Source: VXPQ01 sp965232485
GTDB lineage: Bacteria; Bacteroidota; Rhodothermia; Rhodothermales; VXPQ01
Direction of reading: 5' to 3'
DNA length: 64,000 nucleotides
Assembly: GCA_965232485.1 (NCBI GenBank)
Contig: OZ246975.1
Coordinates: forward strand, 62,001 to 126,000
This document shows, one piece after another, positions 1-11,907 of the stretch (the first letter of the stretch is position 1; every line of letters begins with the position of its first letter). A model generated the notes under the pieces. It did no database searches and was not told the origin of the DNA. It saw only the letters and a program-made list of their open reading frames with translations. The position numbers and the translations under genes were made by a program.

Positions 1-1
1 C

Positions 2-900
2 CTCGCGTGCGCGGACCCCGACCCCGTTTACGAAGGGTCGCCGGACATTGCCCTGTCCTGCGAACCGTCCGGCGCTCCGGACGGTTCCGCCTACGCTTGG
101 GCCTGGGAGGCTCTGGGCGCTACGCCTGCGGGTATGCTGAGCGAGACGACCGTACCGTCGCCGACGTTCGACGTGCCGGATAACGTAGACAAGGACGAGA
201 CGTACGAGTACGAGGTTACGGTCTCGGCGGAGAATGCGGAGGATGCTACGGCGGAAGTCGCGGTGACGGTATTGAACAAGGTTCCGCTTGACCTCGCGTG
301 CGCGGATCCCGACCCCGTTTACGAAGGGTCGCCGGACATTGCGCTGTCCTGCGAACCGTCTGGCGTCCCGGACGGTTCCGCCTACGCCTGGGCCTGGGAG
401 GCCCTGGGCGGCACGCCTGCGGGCATGCTGAGCGCGCTGGATATTTCGTCGCCGATGTTCTACGTGCCGGATAACGTAGACAAGGACGAGACGTACGAGT
501 ACCGCGTTACGGTCTCTGCGGAGAACGCGGAGGACGCTACGGCGGAAGTCACGGTGACGGTATTGAACAGGGACGATCCGCCTCTGCCGCCGCCAACGCT
601 TGCTGCGCTGGCGCTGACGTGCGCGAACCCCGCTCCGGTCTACGAGGGTTCCCCGGACATTACGCTGGATTGCGAGGCTTTGGGCGCCCCGGACGGTTCC
701 GCCTACGCGTACGCCTGGGAGGCCCTAAGCGCTACGCCTGCGGGCATGCTGAGCGCGCTGGATATTTCGTCGCCGACGTTCTACGTGCCGGACGAAGTGG
801 ACGAGACGACCCGCTACGAATACGAGGTTACGGTCTCTGCGGAGAACGCGGAGGACGCCATGGCGGAAGTAACCGTTACGGTGCTTGACAGGCCAGAGGC
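2..900 (+). repeat. three tandem near-identical Ig-domain repeats
   Basis: Units start at about 2, 293 and 614. The first two are spaced exactly 291 bp (97 codons) and the third 321 bp because of a Pro-rich linker insertion. Nucleotide identity between units 1 and 2 is very high by eye, including silent positions. This points to recent duplication or gene conversion. The array may continue upstream of the window. Confidence 0.85.
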
Positions 901-2341
901 TCCCGCCCCGCCGCCCGCCCCGCCTGCCGTCGCATTCTCCGCCGATCCGACGTCTCTGGGGGTCGCGGCAAGCGTTTCGTCCTTGCGCTTCGGCACGCAG
1001 CCGTCGGGCGCGCAGGTATCGCTGGACCCGTTGACGGACCGGGTATCGACGAGCGTATCGGGTCCATACCATGCGGGCCGCATGACGCTTTCGCCGGACG
1101 GCTCCCTCTCGTTCGACGAAAACGGGGAATTGGCGCTGTCCATAGAGATGGCGACTCCGGTGACGCTGCGCCGCATTGCGGACGAGACAGCGGACGAAGC
1201 GGGCGCGGCGACGCTCGCGCTCACGCCTTCGTGGTCGTATGCCGCGTCGTGCGAGCAGCTTGCTTCCGGGTCGATAGGCGGTCTGCATACGCAGACGACG
1301 CTGTCGGAGTCGGACTGCCGCCTCTTGCGCTTCGGGGGCGCGCTGGATCTGACGGGGGCCGCTCCGGGCCGCTACGCGGGGAACATAGACGTCGTGCTGC
1401 GTACGGGCGCGGGCGTGGAGACGCACTCGGTGGAAGCCGAGGTGACGGTCGTGGCTGCGCCGCGCGTGATCACGATAGGCCCGGGCGGCGTGCGCTTCGA
1501 CGCCTCGCGGGAGATTCCCGCAGCCTTGACAGAGGAGCAGAACCTGAGTGTCTACCCGGACATGGCGTTCATGACGCGGGACGAACCTTCGGGCGCGTTC
1601 GAGCTGTCGAATCCGTCGCTCGTACCGCTGGAGGTATCGGTGTCGGCTCGGTTCGGGTATGCGGAGGCGACGGAGGACGGCCGCGAGACAGTAGTGGAGG
1701 ATGTATCCGCCCCCCGTTTGGGGGACTTGTCGGAAATAGTGAATATCTATCCGAGGGCCTTGACGCTCATGCCGGGCGAGCGCGGCGTCGTGCGCTACGG
1801 CGTGCGGGAGGAATCGCTTGCGTCGCTGGAAGAGGCGGGCTACGCGGCCTTTTTCGAGGTGACGTCTTCTCCTCGCCGGTATGCTCGGGTGGACCGGTTG
1901 CCGGAGGAGGTTGTTGCGTCTGACGGGACGGCGCGCGTGACGCTGCGCATACCGGGAGCGTACGCGCCGGATGCGTCCGCTCCGCGCCTACGGGCGGAGT
2001 TTCTGTCCTTGTCGGAAGGCGCTTCGCCGACGGCGACGTTTTTGCTGGAGACGGAAGGCGTTCCCTTCGCGGGGGAGGTAGCGGCGTACGACTGGGGGGG
2101 CCGCGCGCTGGGCCGCAGCGAGACGCTCGTGTATACGCGCAGCCGGGTTCGGATGTCTCTGGACCGGTTGCCGGAGGGCGAGGTCGTGTTGTTGCGCTTT
2201 ACGCCGCGCGGGTCGGGCGCCGCTCCAGAGCCCGTGGCCGTGCCGTGGCATGCGCCGCAGCGAGAGGGGCGAGACATAGGCGCCGCGCAGGACAGCGGCG
2301 TATCGCCGCCGCCAAACGCTGTCCTCGCCGAAAAGCCTTAA
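2..2341 (+). CDS. Ig-like repeat surface protein, 5' end outside window
   Basis: The reading frame is open from base 2, so the true start lies upstream; 779 residues are visible. The first ~280 residues are three Ig-like/cadherin-like repeats of about 97 residues (starting near bases 2, 293 and 614), each with a cysteine pair, a 'VYEGSPDI' opening and a 'YEYEVTVSAENAEDA' ending. A Pro-rich linker separates the third. Then comes a DUF4402-like stretch (around bases 1320-1410, 'LRFGGALDL...GRYAGN') and a region resembling a PapD/MSP-type beta-sandwich (around 1550-1820, 'GAFELSNPSLVPLEV'). These two domain guesses come from pattern recall. No T9SS sorting domain is seen at the C-terminus. It is probably exported to the surface; function unknown. 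The stop TAA lies inside a MITE-like terminal sequence, so the last residues may have been changed by that insertion. Confidence 0.75.
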   Translation, partial: LACADPDPVYEGSPDIALSCEPSGAPDGSAYAWAWEALGATPAGMLSETTVPSPTFDVPDNVDKDETYEYEVTVSAENAEDATAEVAVTVLNKVPLDLACADPDPVYEGSPDIALSCEPSGVPDGSAYAWAWEALGGTPAGMLSALDISSPMFYVPDNVDKDETYEYRVTVSAENAEDATAEVTVTVLNRDDPPLPPPTLAALALTCANPAPVYEGSPDITLDCEALGAPDGSAYAYAWEALSATPAGMLSALDISSPTFYVPDEVDETTRYEYEVTVSAENAEDAMAEVTVTVLDRPEAPAPPPAPPAVAFSADPTSLGVAASVSSLRFGTQPSGAQVSLDPLTDRVSTSVSGPYHAGRMTLSPDGSLSFDENGELALSIEMATPVTLRRIADETADEAGAATLALTPSWSYAASCEQLASGSIGGLHTQTTLSESDCRLLRFGGALDLTGAAPGRYAGNIDVVLRTGAGVETHSVEAEVTVVAAPRVITIGPGGVRFDASREIPAALTEEQNLSVYPDMAFMTRDEPSGAFELSNPSLVPLEVSVSARFGYAEATEDGRETVVEDVSAPRLGDLSEIVNIYPRALTLMPGERGVVRYGVREESLASLEEAGYAAFFEVTSSPRRYARVDRLPEEVVASDGTARVTLRIPGAYAPDASAPRLRAEFLSLSEGASPTATFLLETEGVPFAGEVAAYDWGGRALGRSETLVYTRSRVRMSLDRLPEGEVVLLRFTPRGSGAAPEPVAVPWHAPQREGRDIGAAQDSGVSPPPNAVLAEKP

Positions 2342-2391
2342 GGATACTCTGAGCCTCTGAGATTTGAGGACTTAATCAGAGTATTCTTGAA
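2338..2391. repeat. 54-bp miniature palindrome built from MITE ends
   Basis: TTAAGGATACTCTGA at the left and TTAATCAGAGTATTCTTGAA at the right are inverted copies, with about 19 bp between them. They match the ends of the 266-bp element found at 25259, 39806 and 55953. This could be an internally deleted copy or a minimal two-ended unit. As RNA it forms a stem (TACTCTGA/TCAGAGTA) just after the stop codon of the preceding gene, so it could also shape that mRNA's 3' end. From 2392 to 2557 nothing further is recognised. Confidence 0.65.
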
Positions 2392-2557
2392 CAAAGCCTG
2401 ACGCGGCGTCTGGCGGGGGCGCATTCAAAGAGACCCGGACAAATCTGCCCGTCTCGCGCCGAACGGCCTCGCCGCAACGCCTTTCCCGCTCGCAAGACGC
2501 CCAGCGCGTCCTTTTGCCGCATCCCGAACGCGAACAACCATAGACCAGCTCGTTCCC

Positions 2558-3262
2558 ATGCTGACGATCCGGCACGCCATTCCCCGCGACGACGTAGTTC
2601 TTGGCGTGGTTCGCGCCGAGCGCATTGAAACGACCCGGTACCCGGACGATTTCGATCTGCGCCTGGAACAGGCGGTCGCCGAGCGCTCTGGCCCGCTGAG
2701 CGAGATTGAAGAGGCCCGCCGCGCCGCCGCCCGCGATATGCTGCGGAACGGATCGTACAAACCCACGGGTCGGGGCAAGCCCGCCTCCGAATACTTGCTA
2801 CGGGCCGCCTCGCAACCGGACTACCGGTTCCCGCGCATCAATGCGCCAGTGGATATATGCAACTATCTCAGCCTCCGTCATGTCGTTCCCATCTCGCTGT
2901 GGGACCTTGATCGGGCTACGTCGGATCGATACGTTTTCCGGCTTGGGCAGGAAGGAGAGGGGTTTGCGTTCAATGCTTCCGGACAGCGCATTGACGCGCA
3001 AGACTTGCTTTGCGGGTGTCGCATTGCGGGAAGCGATCCCGACGGGGAACCCATCGTCAACCCCGTTCGGGACAGCATGGCCACGAAAACCACCCCTGGA
3101 ACGGGACGCGTCGCCGCGTGCGTATATGCGCCGGCAAGGGCCTTCTCTACGGAGGCGTTGCAGGCCCTGTGCGAAGAATTCGCGGCGTTGCTGTCGGCTT
3201 GCGGAACGGATGTGGAAACGGCCTGGGCCGTTGTTCCTCCGCAGGCTGTCGTTGAGGCGTAG
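2558..3262 (+). CDS. B3/B4 tRNA-binding domain protein
   Basis: 234 residues with ATG at 2558. It resembles the stand-alone B3/B4 domain family (COG3382), which shares the fold of the editing/tRNA-binding B3/B4 domain of the phenylalanyl-tRNA synthetase beta subunit. Signs are 'INAPVDICNYLSLRHVVPISLWDLD' around residues 89-113, 'PIVNPVRDSMATKTTP' near 165-180, and the spacing of the whole. Stand-alone members are thought to act in trans on mischarged tRNA or amino acid derivatives; the substrate cannot be told here. It is a single gene with the same direction as gcdH, 250 bp away. No strong Shine-Dalgarno is seen, which is usual for Bacteroidota. Confidence 0.8.
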   Translation: MLTIRHAIPRDDVVLGVVRAERIETTRYPDDFDLRLEQAVAERSGPLSEIEEARRAAARDMLRNGSYKPTGRGKPASEYLLRAASQPDYRFPRINAPVDICNYLSLRHVVPISLWDLDRATSDRYVFRLGQEGEGFAFNASGQRIDAQDLLCGCRIAGSDPDGEPIVNPVRDSMATKTTPGTGRVAACVYAPARAFSTEALQALCEEFAALLSACGTDVETAWAVVPPQAVVEA

Positions 3263-3514
3263 GAAGGGTTTGCGGGGCGTGCTGTTGCGCCCTCGTCGGC
3301 GTGGCGCTTGGCGAAGATTGGCGGGCAGTCCTGGTCGTCATGGACTGTAAGGATCGCGCGCGTTTTTTTTCGCCGGAAACGAGGGCAAAGGCCGCCTGCG
3401 GCATGGTGTTCGCGCAAATAGGCGTCAAACCCGAAAAATCCATCCCCGGAACCCCTTCCCTTCCAGATCGTGCACGGGAAACGCCGTTTGTCGCATTGCA
3501 ACCTGTTCGCACCC

Positions 3515-4726
3515 ATGGCCCCGCCGCTCCTGAACCCCGACGATGTCCTGCTCCTCGAATCCCTGCTGACGGAGGAAGACCGCCTCATCATGGAATCGGC
3601 CCGGGAGTATGCGCAGTCGCAACTGGAGCCTCGGGCGCTGGAAGGCAATCAGGACGAAGTATTTCACAAGGAGATTGCCCGCGAGATGGGCGAACTCGGC
3701 CTCCTCGGCGCCGCGATCCCGGAAGAATACGGCGGCGCCGGCGCGAGCCATACGGCCTACGGCCTCATTGCGCGCGAACTTGAACGGGTGGATTCGGCCT
3801 ACCGGTCGTTCGCGTCGGTGCAGAGTTCGCTCGTCATGCATCCCATTCATCTTTTCGGCGCGGAGGAGCAGCGGAAACGATTCCTGCCGTTGCTGGCTTC
3901 CGGCGAATATATCGGCTGTTTCGGATTGACCGAACCCGATCACGGGTCGGACCCGGGCTCCATGGAAGCGTCGGCGATGCGGGCCGACGGGGGCTGGGTA
4001 TTGAACGGAGCCAAGGCGTGGATCACGAATGCATCCATTGCGAATATTGCCGTAGTCTGGGCGAAAGCCCGCGAGAAGCGGGGCGAGGAAGGCCGCATTC
4101 GGGGATTTTTGCTCGAACGCGGCATGGAAGGGTTTTCCACGCCCAAAACGCATCACAAGATGTCGCTGCGCGCCTCCGTTACGGGCGAGATCGTGATGGA
4201 GGATGTATTCGTTCCCGATGAGAATGCATTTCCGGATATCGAGGGACTGCGCGGGCCGTTCGAGTGTCTGAACAGCGCCCGGTTCGGCATTGCGTTCGGC
4301 GCGCTGGGCGCCGCCGAAGATTGTTTCCGGCGCGCTCGCCGCTATGTGCGCGAACGGCGGCAATTCGGCCATGCGCTTGCGTCCATGCAACTGATCCAGA
4401 CGAAGCTGGCGCACATGCTGACCGAGATTACCCAGATGCAACTGCTGGCCTGGCGCCTGGGGGCGCTCAAGGACGAAGGCCGCCTGACGCCGCCCATGAT
4501 TTCGCTGGCCAAGCGCAACAATTGCAGCAAGGCGCTTGAGATTGCCCGGATGGCCCGCGACATGCTGGGCGGCAACGGCATTTCAGGCGAATACCGCGTG
4601 ATTCATCACATGATGAACCTGGAGAGCGTCAATACCTACGAAGGCACGTACGATATCCATGGTCTCATTCTGGGCCGGGCCCTGACCGGCGTCCAGGCCT
4701 TCGTGCCCCGGGGGAACGAGGCGTAG
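3515..4726 (+). CDS. gcdH: glutaryl-CoA dehydrogenase (acyl-CoA dehydrogenase family)
   Basis: 403 residues from the ATG at 3515; the frame is open further upstream (ATG at 3470), but 3515 fits the family length. It is an FAD enzyme that oxidises and decarboxylates glutaryl-CoA to crotonyl-CoA in lysine/tryptophan breakdown. The FAD/substrate motif 'CFGLTEPDHGSDP' is at residues 135-147. The catalytic base is the Glu in 'NTYEGT' (about residue 376), the usual place in GCDH. 'NSARFG' (254-259) and 'GGNGISGEY' (352-360) also match GCDH rather than short-chain dehydrogenases. It is monocistronic as far as visible, convergent with ppdK. Confidence 0.88.
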   Translation: MAPPLLNPDDVLLLESLLTEEDRLIMESAREYAQSQLEPRALEGNQDEVFHKEIAREMGELGLLGAAIPEEYGGAGASHTAYGLIARELERVDSAYRSFASVQSSLVMHPIHLFGAEEQRKRFLPLLASGEYIGCFGLTEPDHGSDPGSMEASAMRADGGWVLNGAKAWITNASIANIAVVWAKAREKRGEEGRIRGFLLERGMEGFSTPKTHHKMSLRASVTGEIVMEDVFVPDENAFPDIEGLRGPFECLNSARFGIAFGALGAAEDCFRRARRYVRERRQFGHALASMQLIQTKLAHMLTEITQMQLLAWRLGALKDEGRLTPPMISLAKRNNCSKALEIARMARDMLGGNGISGEYRVIHHMMNLESVNTYEGTYDIHGLILGRALTGVQAFVPRGNEA

Positions 4727-4767
4727 GGTCGCCTTGTCCCCCCGGTTTTCCGTACGTCCCTTTTCCG

Positions 4768-7434
<2,667 letters not shown>

Positions 7435-7715
7435 GAGTAAAGATTGGGTTACAAAAGCAAGTGGCATGGACGGCGCGTCGAAGACGCCATGCGCGCGGTT
7501 CGGGCAAGGCGTGGCGGAATATGCTTTGAGACATTCCTGGCCCCGCACCGAAAAAAAGCCTATCCTTACAAAATTACGAAAAATTCTGGAAACAGTCGAA
7601 ATATTGCGGCGCCATTCGGACATTCCGCAACCGCATACGGGAACGATGCACGGGGGATAGCGTGAGAGGGCGCGCACCCCGTAGCTGTTTTCTGCACTTG
7701 TAACATTTTCTGCGC
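7435..7715. promoter_or_regulatory. divergent promoter region, ppdK / topA
   Basis: This 281-bp gap separates two divergent genes. On the minus strand TAATTTTG (7569-7576) matches the Bacteroidota -7 box TAnnTTTG exactly, with TTTC 21 nt upstream as a weak -33 box; it would drive ppdK with a leader of about 130 nt. No equally good match is seen for topA. Short open frames here look like chance. Confidence 0.35.
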
Positions 7716-10310
7716 ATGAAGCGATTGGTTGTCGTCGAATCGCCCACCAAGGCCAGGACTATCCGAAATTTCCTTCCTGCGAATTGCCAGGTGGAGGCAA
7801 GCATGGGGCACATCCGCGATCTGCCCCAGAAAGCTTCCGAGATACCGAAGGCGCGCCGGGAGCAATTATGGGAGCATTACGGCGTGGACGTGGCCAACGG
7901 GTTTGCCCCTGTATACATCACGTCGCCCGACAAGAAAAAAGTGGTGCAGAAGCTTCGCGCGGCGCTCAAGGGAGCCGACGAACTGTATATCGCCACGGAC
8001 GAAGACCGCGAGGGCGAGTCGATCGGATGGCATCTCGTGCAGGTGCTGGCGCCGAAGATTCCCGTGCGGCGCATGGTGTTTCACGAAATCACGCAGGAGG
8101 CCATCCAGCGCGCGCTGCGCGAAACGAGAGACATCGACCGAAGCCTTGTCGATGCGCAGGAAACCCGCCGCATTCTGGACCGTCTCGTCGGGTACAGCAT
8201 TTCTCCGCTGCTGTGGCGCAAAATCGCCCCGAAATTGTCTGCGGGGCGCGTACAGAGCGTGGCGACCCGGCTTCTTGTCCGGCGGGAGAAAGAGCGTATG
8301 GTTTTCGTTCCAGCCATCTGGCTTGATCTGAAGGCGACGCTTGCGGCGCAGGACCAGGCGTTCCAGGCGGAAATGACGCATTACGGCGGGGTGCGCCTTG
8401 CTGTGGGCAAGGATTTCGACGATCATACCGGACGGCTCCGGGAAAATCTGACGCCGGGCAAGGATCTTGTGTTGCTTGGCCAGGAGCAGGCCCGCGCGCT
8501 GGCGGACGCGCTTCCAGATCGCACCTGGCGGGTGGCCCGGATCGAGGATCGGTTGACGTCTCCGTCGCCGCCGCCGCCGTTCATTACTTCTACCTTGCAG
8601 CAGGAAGGGAGCCGCAAATTGCGTTTCTCCGCGCGGCGCACCATGCAAGTCGCGCAGCGGCTCTACGAGCAGGGACTCATTACCTATATGCGGACCGATT
8701 CCACCCAGCTTTCCGACGAGGCCATTCGGGCAAGCCGGAAGGCGGTCGAGGCGCGGTACGGCAAGGATTACCTGAGTCCGAAACCGAGGCGTTTCGGGGG
8801 CAAGGTGGCGAATGCGCAGGAGGCGCACGAGGCGATCCGGCCCGCAGGACGCGCCATGAAAACGAGGAAAGAACTGGGTTTGACTGGCGACGAAGGGAAC
8901 CTGTACGAACTGATATGGAAGCGCACCGTGGCGGGCCAGATGGCGAATGCGCAGGTGCGCCGCGCGACGGCCCGCATCGAAGCCGGCGAAGGCAAGGAAG
9001 CCGCCTGGTTCCGGGCGTCGGGACAGCGCGTCGAATTTCAGGGATTTTACCGGGCCTATGTGGAAGGCTCCGACGACCCGGACGCTGCGCTGGAGCATCG
9101 CGATCGTCCGTTGCCGCCCATGGCCGAAGGCGACGAGCCCGTTTGCCGCGCGGTGGAATCCGTCGAGCACGAAACGAAGCCCCCCGCCCGGTACACGGAA
9201 GCCACCCTGGTGCGCATGCTTGAGAAAGAGGGCATCGGACGGCCCAGCACGTATGCTTCCATTATCGAAACGATCGTGCGCCGCGAGTATGTGCGCCGCA
9301 ACGGATCGCAATTGGCGCCCACGTTCACGGCGTTCGCCGCGGTCCAGCTCCTCGAAGATCAGTTCGGCGACCTGGTGGATGTGGGGTTCACGGCGGATAT
9401 GGAGCAGATCCTGGACGACATTGCCACAGGAGATCGCGCTTCGACAGGGTGGCTGGAGGATTTTTACCTCGGCGACAAGGGGCTTGCGCAGCAGGTGCAG
9501 GTCGGGCAAGACCGTATCGATCCCCGGAAAATATCGACGATTTCCTCGCCGAAATGGGCCGGGATGGTCGTGCGCGCGGGAAGGTACGGGCCCTATGTGG
9601 AAGGCAAGGTAAACGGTGCGCCCGCCCGGGCCTCCGTCCCGAAGGAATTGCCGCCCGGCGACATTTCTGCGGAAGATTTGCAGGCGTTGCTTGAAACCTC
9701 TTCCGACGGGAGCAATGAGCGCCCGATTTGCACGCATCCGGACAGCGGGCTGGATGTGCTGCTTTGTCAAGGTCCCTATGGTCCCTATGTGCAACTGGGC
9801 CGAGCGGAGAAGGGGAAAGGCAAGCCGAAGCGCGTTTCGTTGCCCAAAGGCGCGCCTGTGGAGGCGGTAGATCCGGAGATGGCGCTGGCCTTGCTGGACC
9901 TGCCGCGGTCGCTGGGCGCGCATCCCGAGACGGGCAAGCGGATCGTGGCCCATATTGGACGCTTCGGCCCGTACGTGCAGCACGAACGGACGTATGCTTC
10001 GCTGCAAGAGGAAGACAATGTCTTGCATGTGGATCTGAAGCGCGCGCTTGCGCTGCTGGCGCAGCCCAAAAAAGGCGCGGGGCCGCTGCGCGTACTGGGC
10101 GAGCACCCGGAGACGGGCGAGCCGGTGGATGTGCGCAAAGGACGGTACGGGCCGTACGTGAAGCACGGAAAGACCAACGCGTCTATTCCGAAAGCCATAT
10201 CGCCGGAGGAGATTACGCTGGAGGAAGCGGTGAAGCTGCTGGCGGCGAAAGCGAATGCTCCCAAAGGCAGGCCCAGGGGATCAGGCAGAAAACGTTCGCC
10301 AAAGAAGTAG
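7716..10310 (+). CDS. topA: DNA topoisomerase I (type IA)
   Basis: 864 residues with ATG at 7716. It relaxes negative supercoils through a transient 5'-phosphotyrosine bond. The Toprim domain is N-terminal ('VVESPTKARTI' at 5-15, 'ATDEDREGE' around 93-101). The catalytic tyrosine is Tyr 324 in 'GLITYMRTDS'. The C-terminal third carries at least four small 'G-R-Y/F-GPYV' repeats (around bases 9580, 9775, 9960 and 10140) with no Cys4 zinc fingers. This is the zinc-less tail found in several Bacteroidota and Alphaproteobacteria. The last ~20 residues are Lys/Arg-rich and may contact DNA. Confidence 0.95.
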   Translation: MKRLVVVESPTKARTIRNFLPANCQVEASMGHIRDLPQKASEIPKARREQLWEHYGVDVANGFAPVYITSPDKKKVVQKLRAALKGADELYIATDEDREGESIGWHLVQVLAPKIPVRRMVFHEITQEAIQRALRETRDIDRSLVDAQETRRILDRLVGYSISPLLWRKIAPKLSAGRVQSVATRLLVRREKERMVFVPAIWLDLKATLAAQDQAFQAEMTHYGGVRLAVGKDFDDHTGRLRENLTPGKDLVLLGQEQARALADALPDRTWRVARIEDRLTSPSPPPPFITSTLQQEGSRKLRFSARRTMQVAQRLYEQGLITYMRTDSTQLSDEAIRASRKAVEARYGKDYLSPKPRRFGGKVANAQEAHEAIRPAGRAMKTRKELGLTGDEGNLYELIWKRTVAGQMANAQVRRATARIEAGEGKEAAWFRASGQRVEFQGFYRAYVEGSDDPDAALEHRDRPLPPMAEGDEPVCRAVESVEHETKPPARYTEATLVRMLEKEGIGRPSTYASIIETIVRREYVRRNGSQLAPTFTAFAAVQLLEDQFGDLVDVGFTADMEQILDDIATGDRASTGWLEDFYLGDKGLAQQVQVGQDRIDPRKISTISSPKWAGMVVRAGRYGPYVEGKVNGAPARASVPKELPPGDISAEDLQALLETSSDGSNERPICTHPDSGLDVLLCQGPYGPYVQLGRAEKGKGKPKRVSLPKGAPVEAVDPEMALALLDLPRSLGAHPETGKRIVAHIGRFGPYVQHERTYASLQEEDNVLHVDLKRALALLAQPKKGAGPLRVLGEHPETGEPVDVRKGRYGPYVKHGKTNASIPKAISPEEITLEEAVKLLAAKANAPKGRPRGSGRKRSPKK

Positions 10311-10317
10311 GGAGCCG

Positions 10318-10393
10318 CTCTGCGCCCTGCGCCCTGCGCCGCCCTGCGCCCTGCGCCGCTCAGCGCCCTGCGCCCCGCGCCGCTCAGCGCCCC
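10318..10393. repeat. short GC-rich tandem repeat between topA and rsgA
   Basis: Degenerate tandem units of CCCTGCG and CCGCTCAGCGC fill the 3'-3' junction of two convergent genes and run into the last codons of rsgA (stop at 10384-10386). The units are too short and have no spacers, so this is not a CRISPR array. It may vary in copy number. Confidence 0.7.
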
Positions 10394-11370
10394 ACATCCT
10401 TGTCCCCAAGCCGGATGGCGTCGAGGATATTGAGGTAACTCTGGTATCGCTGCCCGGAAACGCCGCCGTCCTCTACGCCTTGGCGGACGCCGCAGTCCGG
10501 TTCGTGATCGTGCGTGCACGTAGGAAATCGGCAGGCCTCGATATATGGCTTGAACTCGATGAAATAATGGGAAAGTTCCCAGGGTTCTATGTGCAGGACG
10601 CCGAATTCCCGAATGCCGGGAGTATCGACGATATAGCCGCCCCCGCTCAGCGGGAAGAGCGCGGCGCAGGCGGTCGCGTGGCGGCCCCTCCGCGTTTTTT
10701 CGCTCACCTGCGCCGTTCGGACGTCCAGGCGAGGTTCGAGTGCATTGATCAGAGAAGATTTGCCCACGCCCGACGGACCGGCGAAGACGCTTGTTTTTCC
10801 GTTGAGACGCGCTTTCAGGGATGCAACGCCTTCGCCGGTCCGGGCGCTTGCCGTCAGGACGGGATAGCCAATGCGTATGTATTCGTCGCGCAGTTTCGCC
10901 AGGGCGGCGGCGTGTTCCTTCCGGGCGAGGTCCAACTTGTTGAACACGACGCCCGCCGGAATTTCGTTGGCTTCCGCCGTCGCCAGCACCCGGTCCACAA
11001 AGCCCGGATTGGGGCGAGGCAACCGGACGGATTGCACGATCCATATGTGGTCGATATTCGCCGCCAGGATATGCTCGCGTCCCACGCGGCGCCCGGCGGC
11101 GCGGCGGCTCAGCTGGTTGCTGCGGTCGTGAATATGCGTGATGACTCCGGTGCCGTCGGCGTTTCGCTGCATCGTAACCCGGTCTCCCACGGCGACGGGG
11201 CTGGTGGCGTCCCGGGCTCCGAGTTGAAGCCGCCCGCGCACTCTGGCCGGAATGGTTTCGTCTTCGGTGCGTACGTCGCACCAGCTTCCCGTAGACCGAA
11301 TCACCGTTCCCGTCGCAACGTCGTCGTCGGGACGATCCGAATGGGGACTTGCGTCGAGCAAAGCGTTCAT
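10384..11370 (-). CDS. rsgA: ribosome small-subunit-dependent GTPase A
   Basis: 328 residues. It is a circularly permuted GTPase that checks late 30S maturation. Order seen: OB fold (about 20-85), the permuted G4 motif 'NKLD' near 144-147, 'GPSGVGKSSL' (P-loop) near 198-207, 'DTPGIREFG' (G3) near 249-257, and a C-terminal zinc site 'CRFPTCTHDHEPDC' (C-x4-C-x-H-x5-C). Every diagnostic element is present. It is convergent with topA, and its C-terminal codons overlap the short tandem repeat. Confidence 0.95.
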   Translation of the reverse strand: MNALLDASPHSDRPDDDVATGTVIRSTGSWCDVRTEDETIPARVRGRLQLGARDATSPVAVGDRVTMQRNADGTGVITHIHDRSNQLSRRAAGRRVGREHILAANIDHIWIVQSVRLPRPNPGFVDRVLATAEANEIPAGVVFNKLDLARKEHAAALAKLRDEYIRIGYPVLTASARTGEGVASLKARLNGKTSVFAGPSGVGKSSLINALEPRLDVRTAQVSEKTRRGRHATACAALFPLSGGGYIVDTPGIREFGVLHIEPWELSHYFIEFKPYIEACRFPTCTHDHEPDCGVRQGVEDGGVSGQRYQSYLNILDAIRLGDKDVGR

Positions 11371-11484
11371 CGGCGCTGGAGGGCAGAAGGTAGTGGCGGA
11401 ACTTTTGCGCCCGTTTTTCGTATAGGAATAACGGATAAGATCGTCAGCGCAATCGTGCTACAACACACCTATTGGCAAAAGAAC

Positions 11485-11907
11485 ATGAACGATACCGGTA
11501 AACAGGGCAAGGACGAAACGTATCAACGCATTCGTTCCGATTTCGATGCGCTTTCTCCGCAGGACAAGGTTGCTTTTATTGCAGAAGCGGCGTCTTCCAC
11601 CGTGGTTCGGGGCGCTCAGCAATTCGGAACGGCGCTTTCGCAGGAGATCGAGGACTTTCTGGGCAAACGCGAGAAGCCGTCTCATAAAGGCGCCGGGGAA
11701 GCGGACGACGAGGATATTTCGGTAACCGATGCAGCGGCGACGGTCGTGCGCAGCCTTCAGCAGTTTGGACAAGTCCTTTCGCATGAGATCGAGGATATGT
11801 TCAGGAAGCGATCCGGCGGGTACGATGCGGCTTGGGGAGCAGGGTCGGAAGCGGAGACGGAGGAGGCTGGCGACGCCGCTGAGGAGACAGACGATACGAC
11901 GTCATGA
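11485..11907 (+). CDS. small acidic protein with duplicated QQFG/EIED motif
   Basis: 140 residues from the ATG at 11485; an open frame continues upstream through rsgA antisense sequence, but that part is a shadow. No known family is recognised. Two copies of a ~28-residue unit are visible: 'VVRGAQQFGTALSQEIEDF' (about 43-61) and 'VVRSLQQFGQVLSHEIEDM' (about 87-105). The tail after 115 is Glu/Asp/Ala-rich and probably disordered. No signal peptide, so probably cytosolic. Its stop overlaps the next gene's start (ATGA at 11904-11907), so the two are very likely co-translated. Confidence 0.6.
   Translation: MNDTGKQGKDETYQRIRSDFDALSPQDKVAFIAEAASSTVVRGAQQFGTALSQEIEDFLGKREKPSHKGAGEADDEDISVTDAAATVVRSLQQFGQVLSHEIEDMFRKRSGGYDAAWGAGSEAETEEAGDAAEETDDTTS

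Noticed and set aside
3301..3783. 160-codon open frame before and into gcdH
   Set aside because: Overlaps gcdH in another frame, Arg/Pro-rich, no recognisable motif.
7866..10166. 766-codon open frame opposite topA
   Set aside because: Antisense shadow; topA on the other strand is certain.
10318..10393. Possible CRISPR array
   Set aside because: Units of 7-11 bp with no unique spacers; a microsatellite.
10255..11484. Long open frame leading into the small acidic protein gene
   Set aside because: It runs antisense to rsgA and reads as low-quality Arg-rich sequence; the ATG at 11485 gives a sensible protein.
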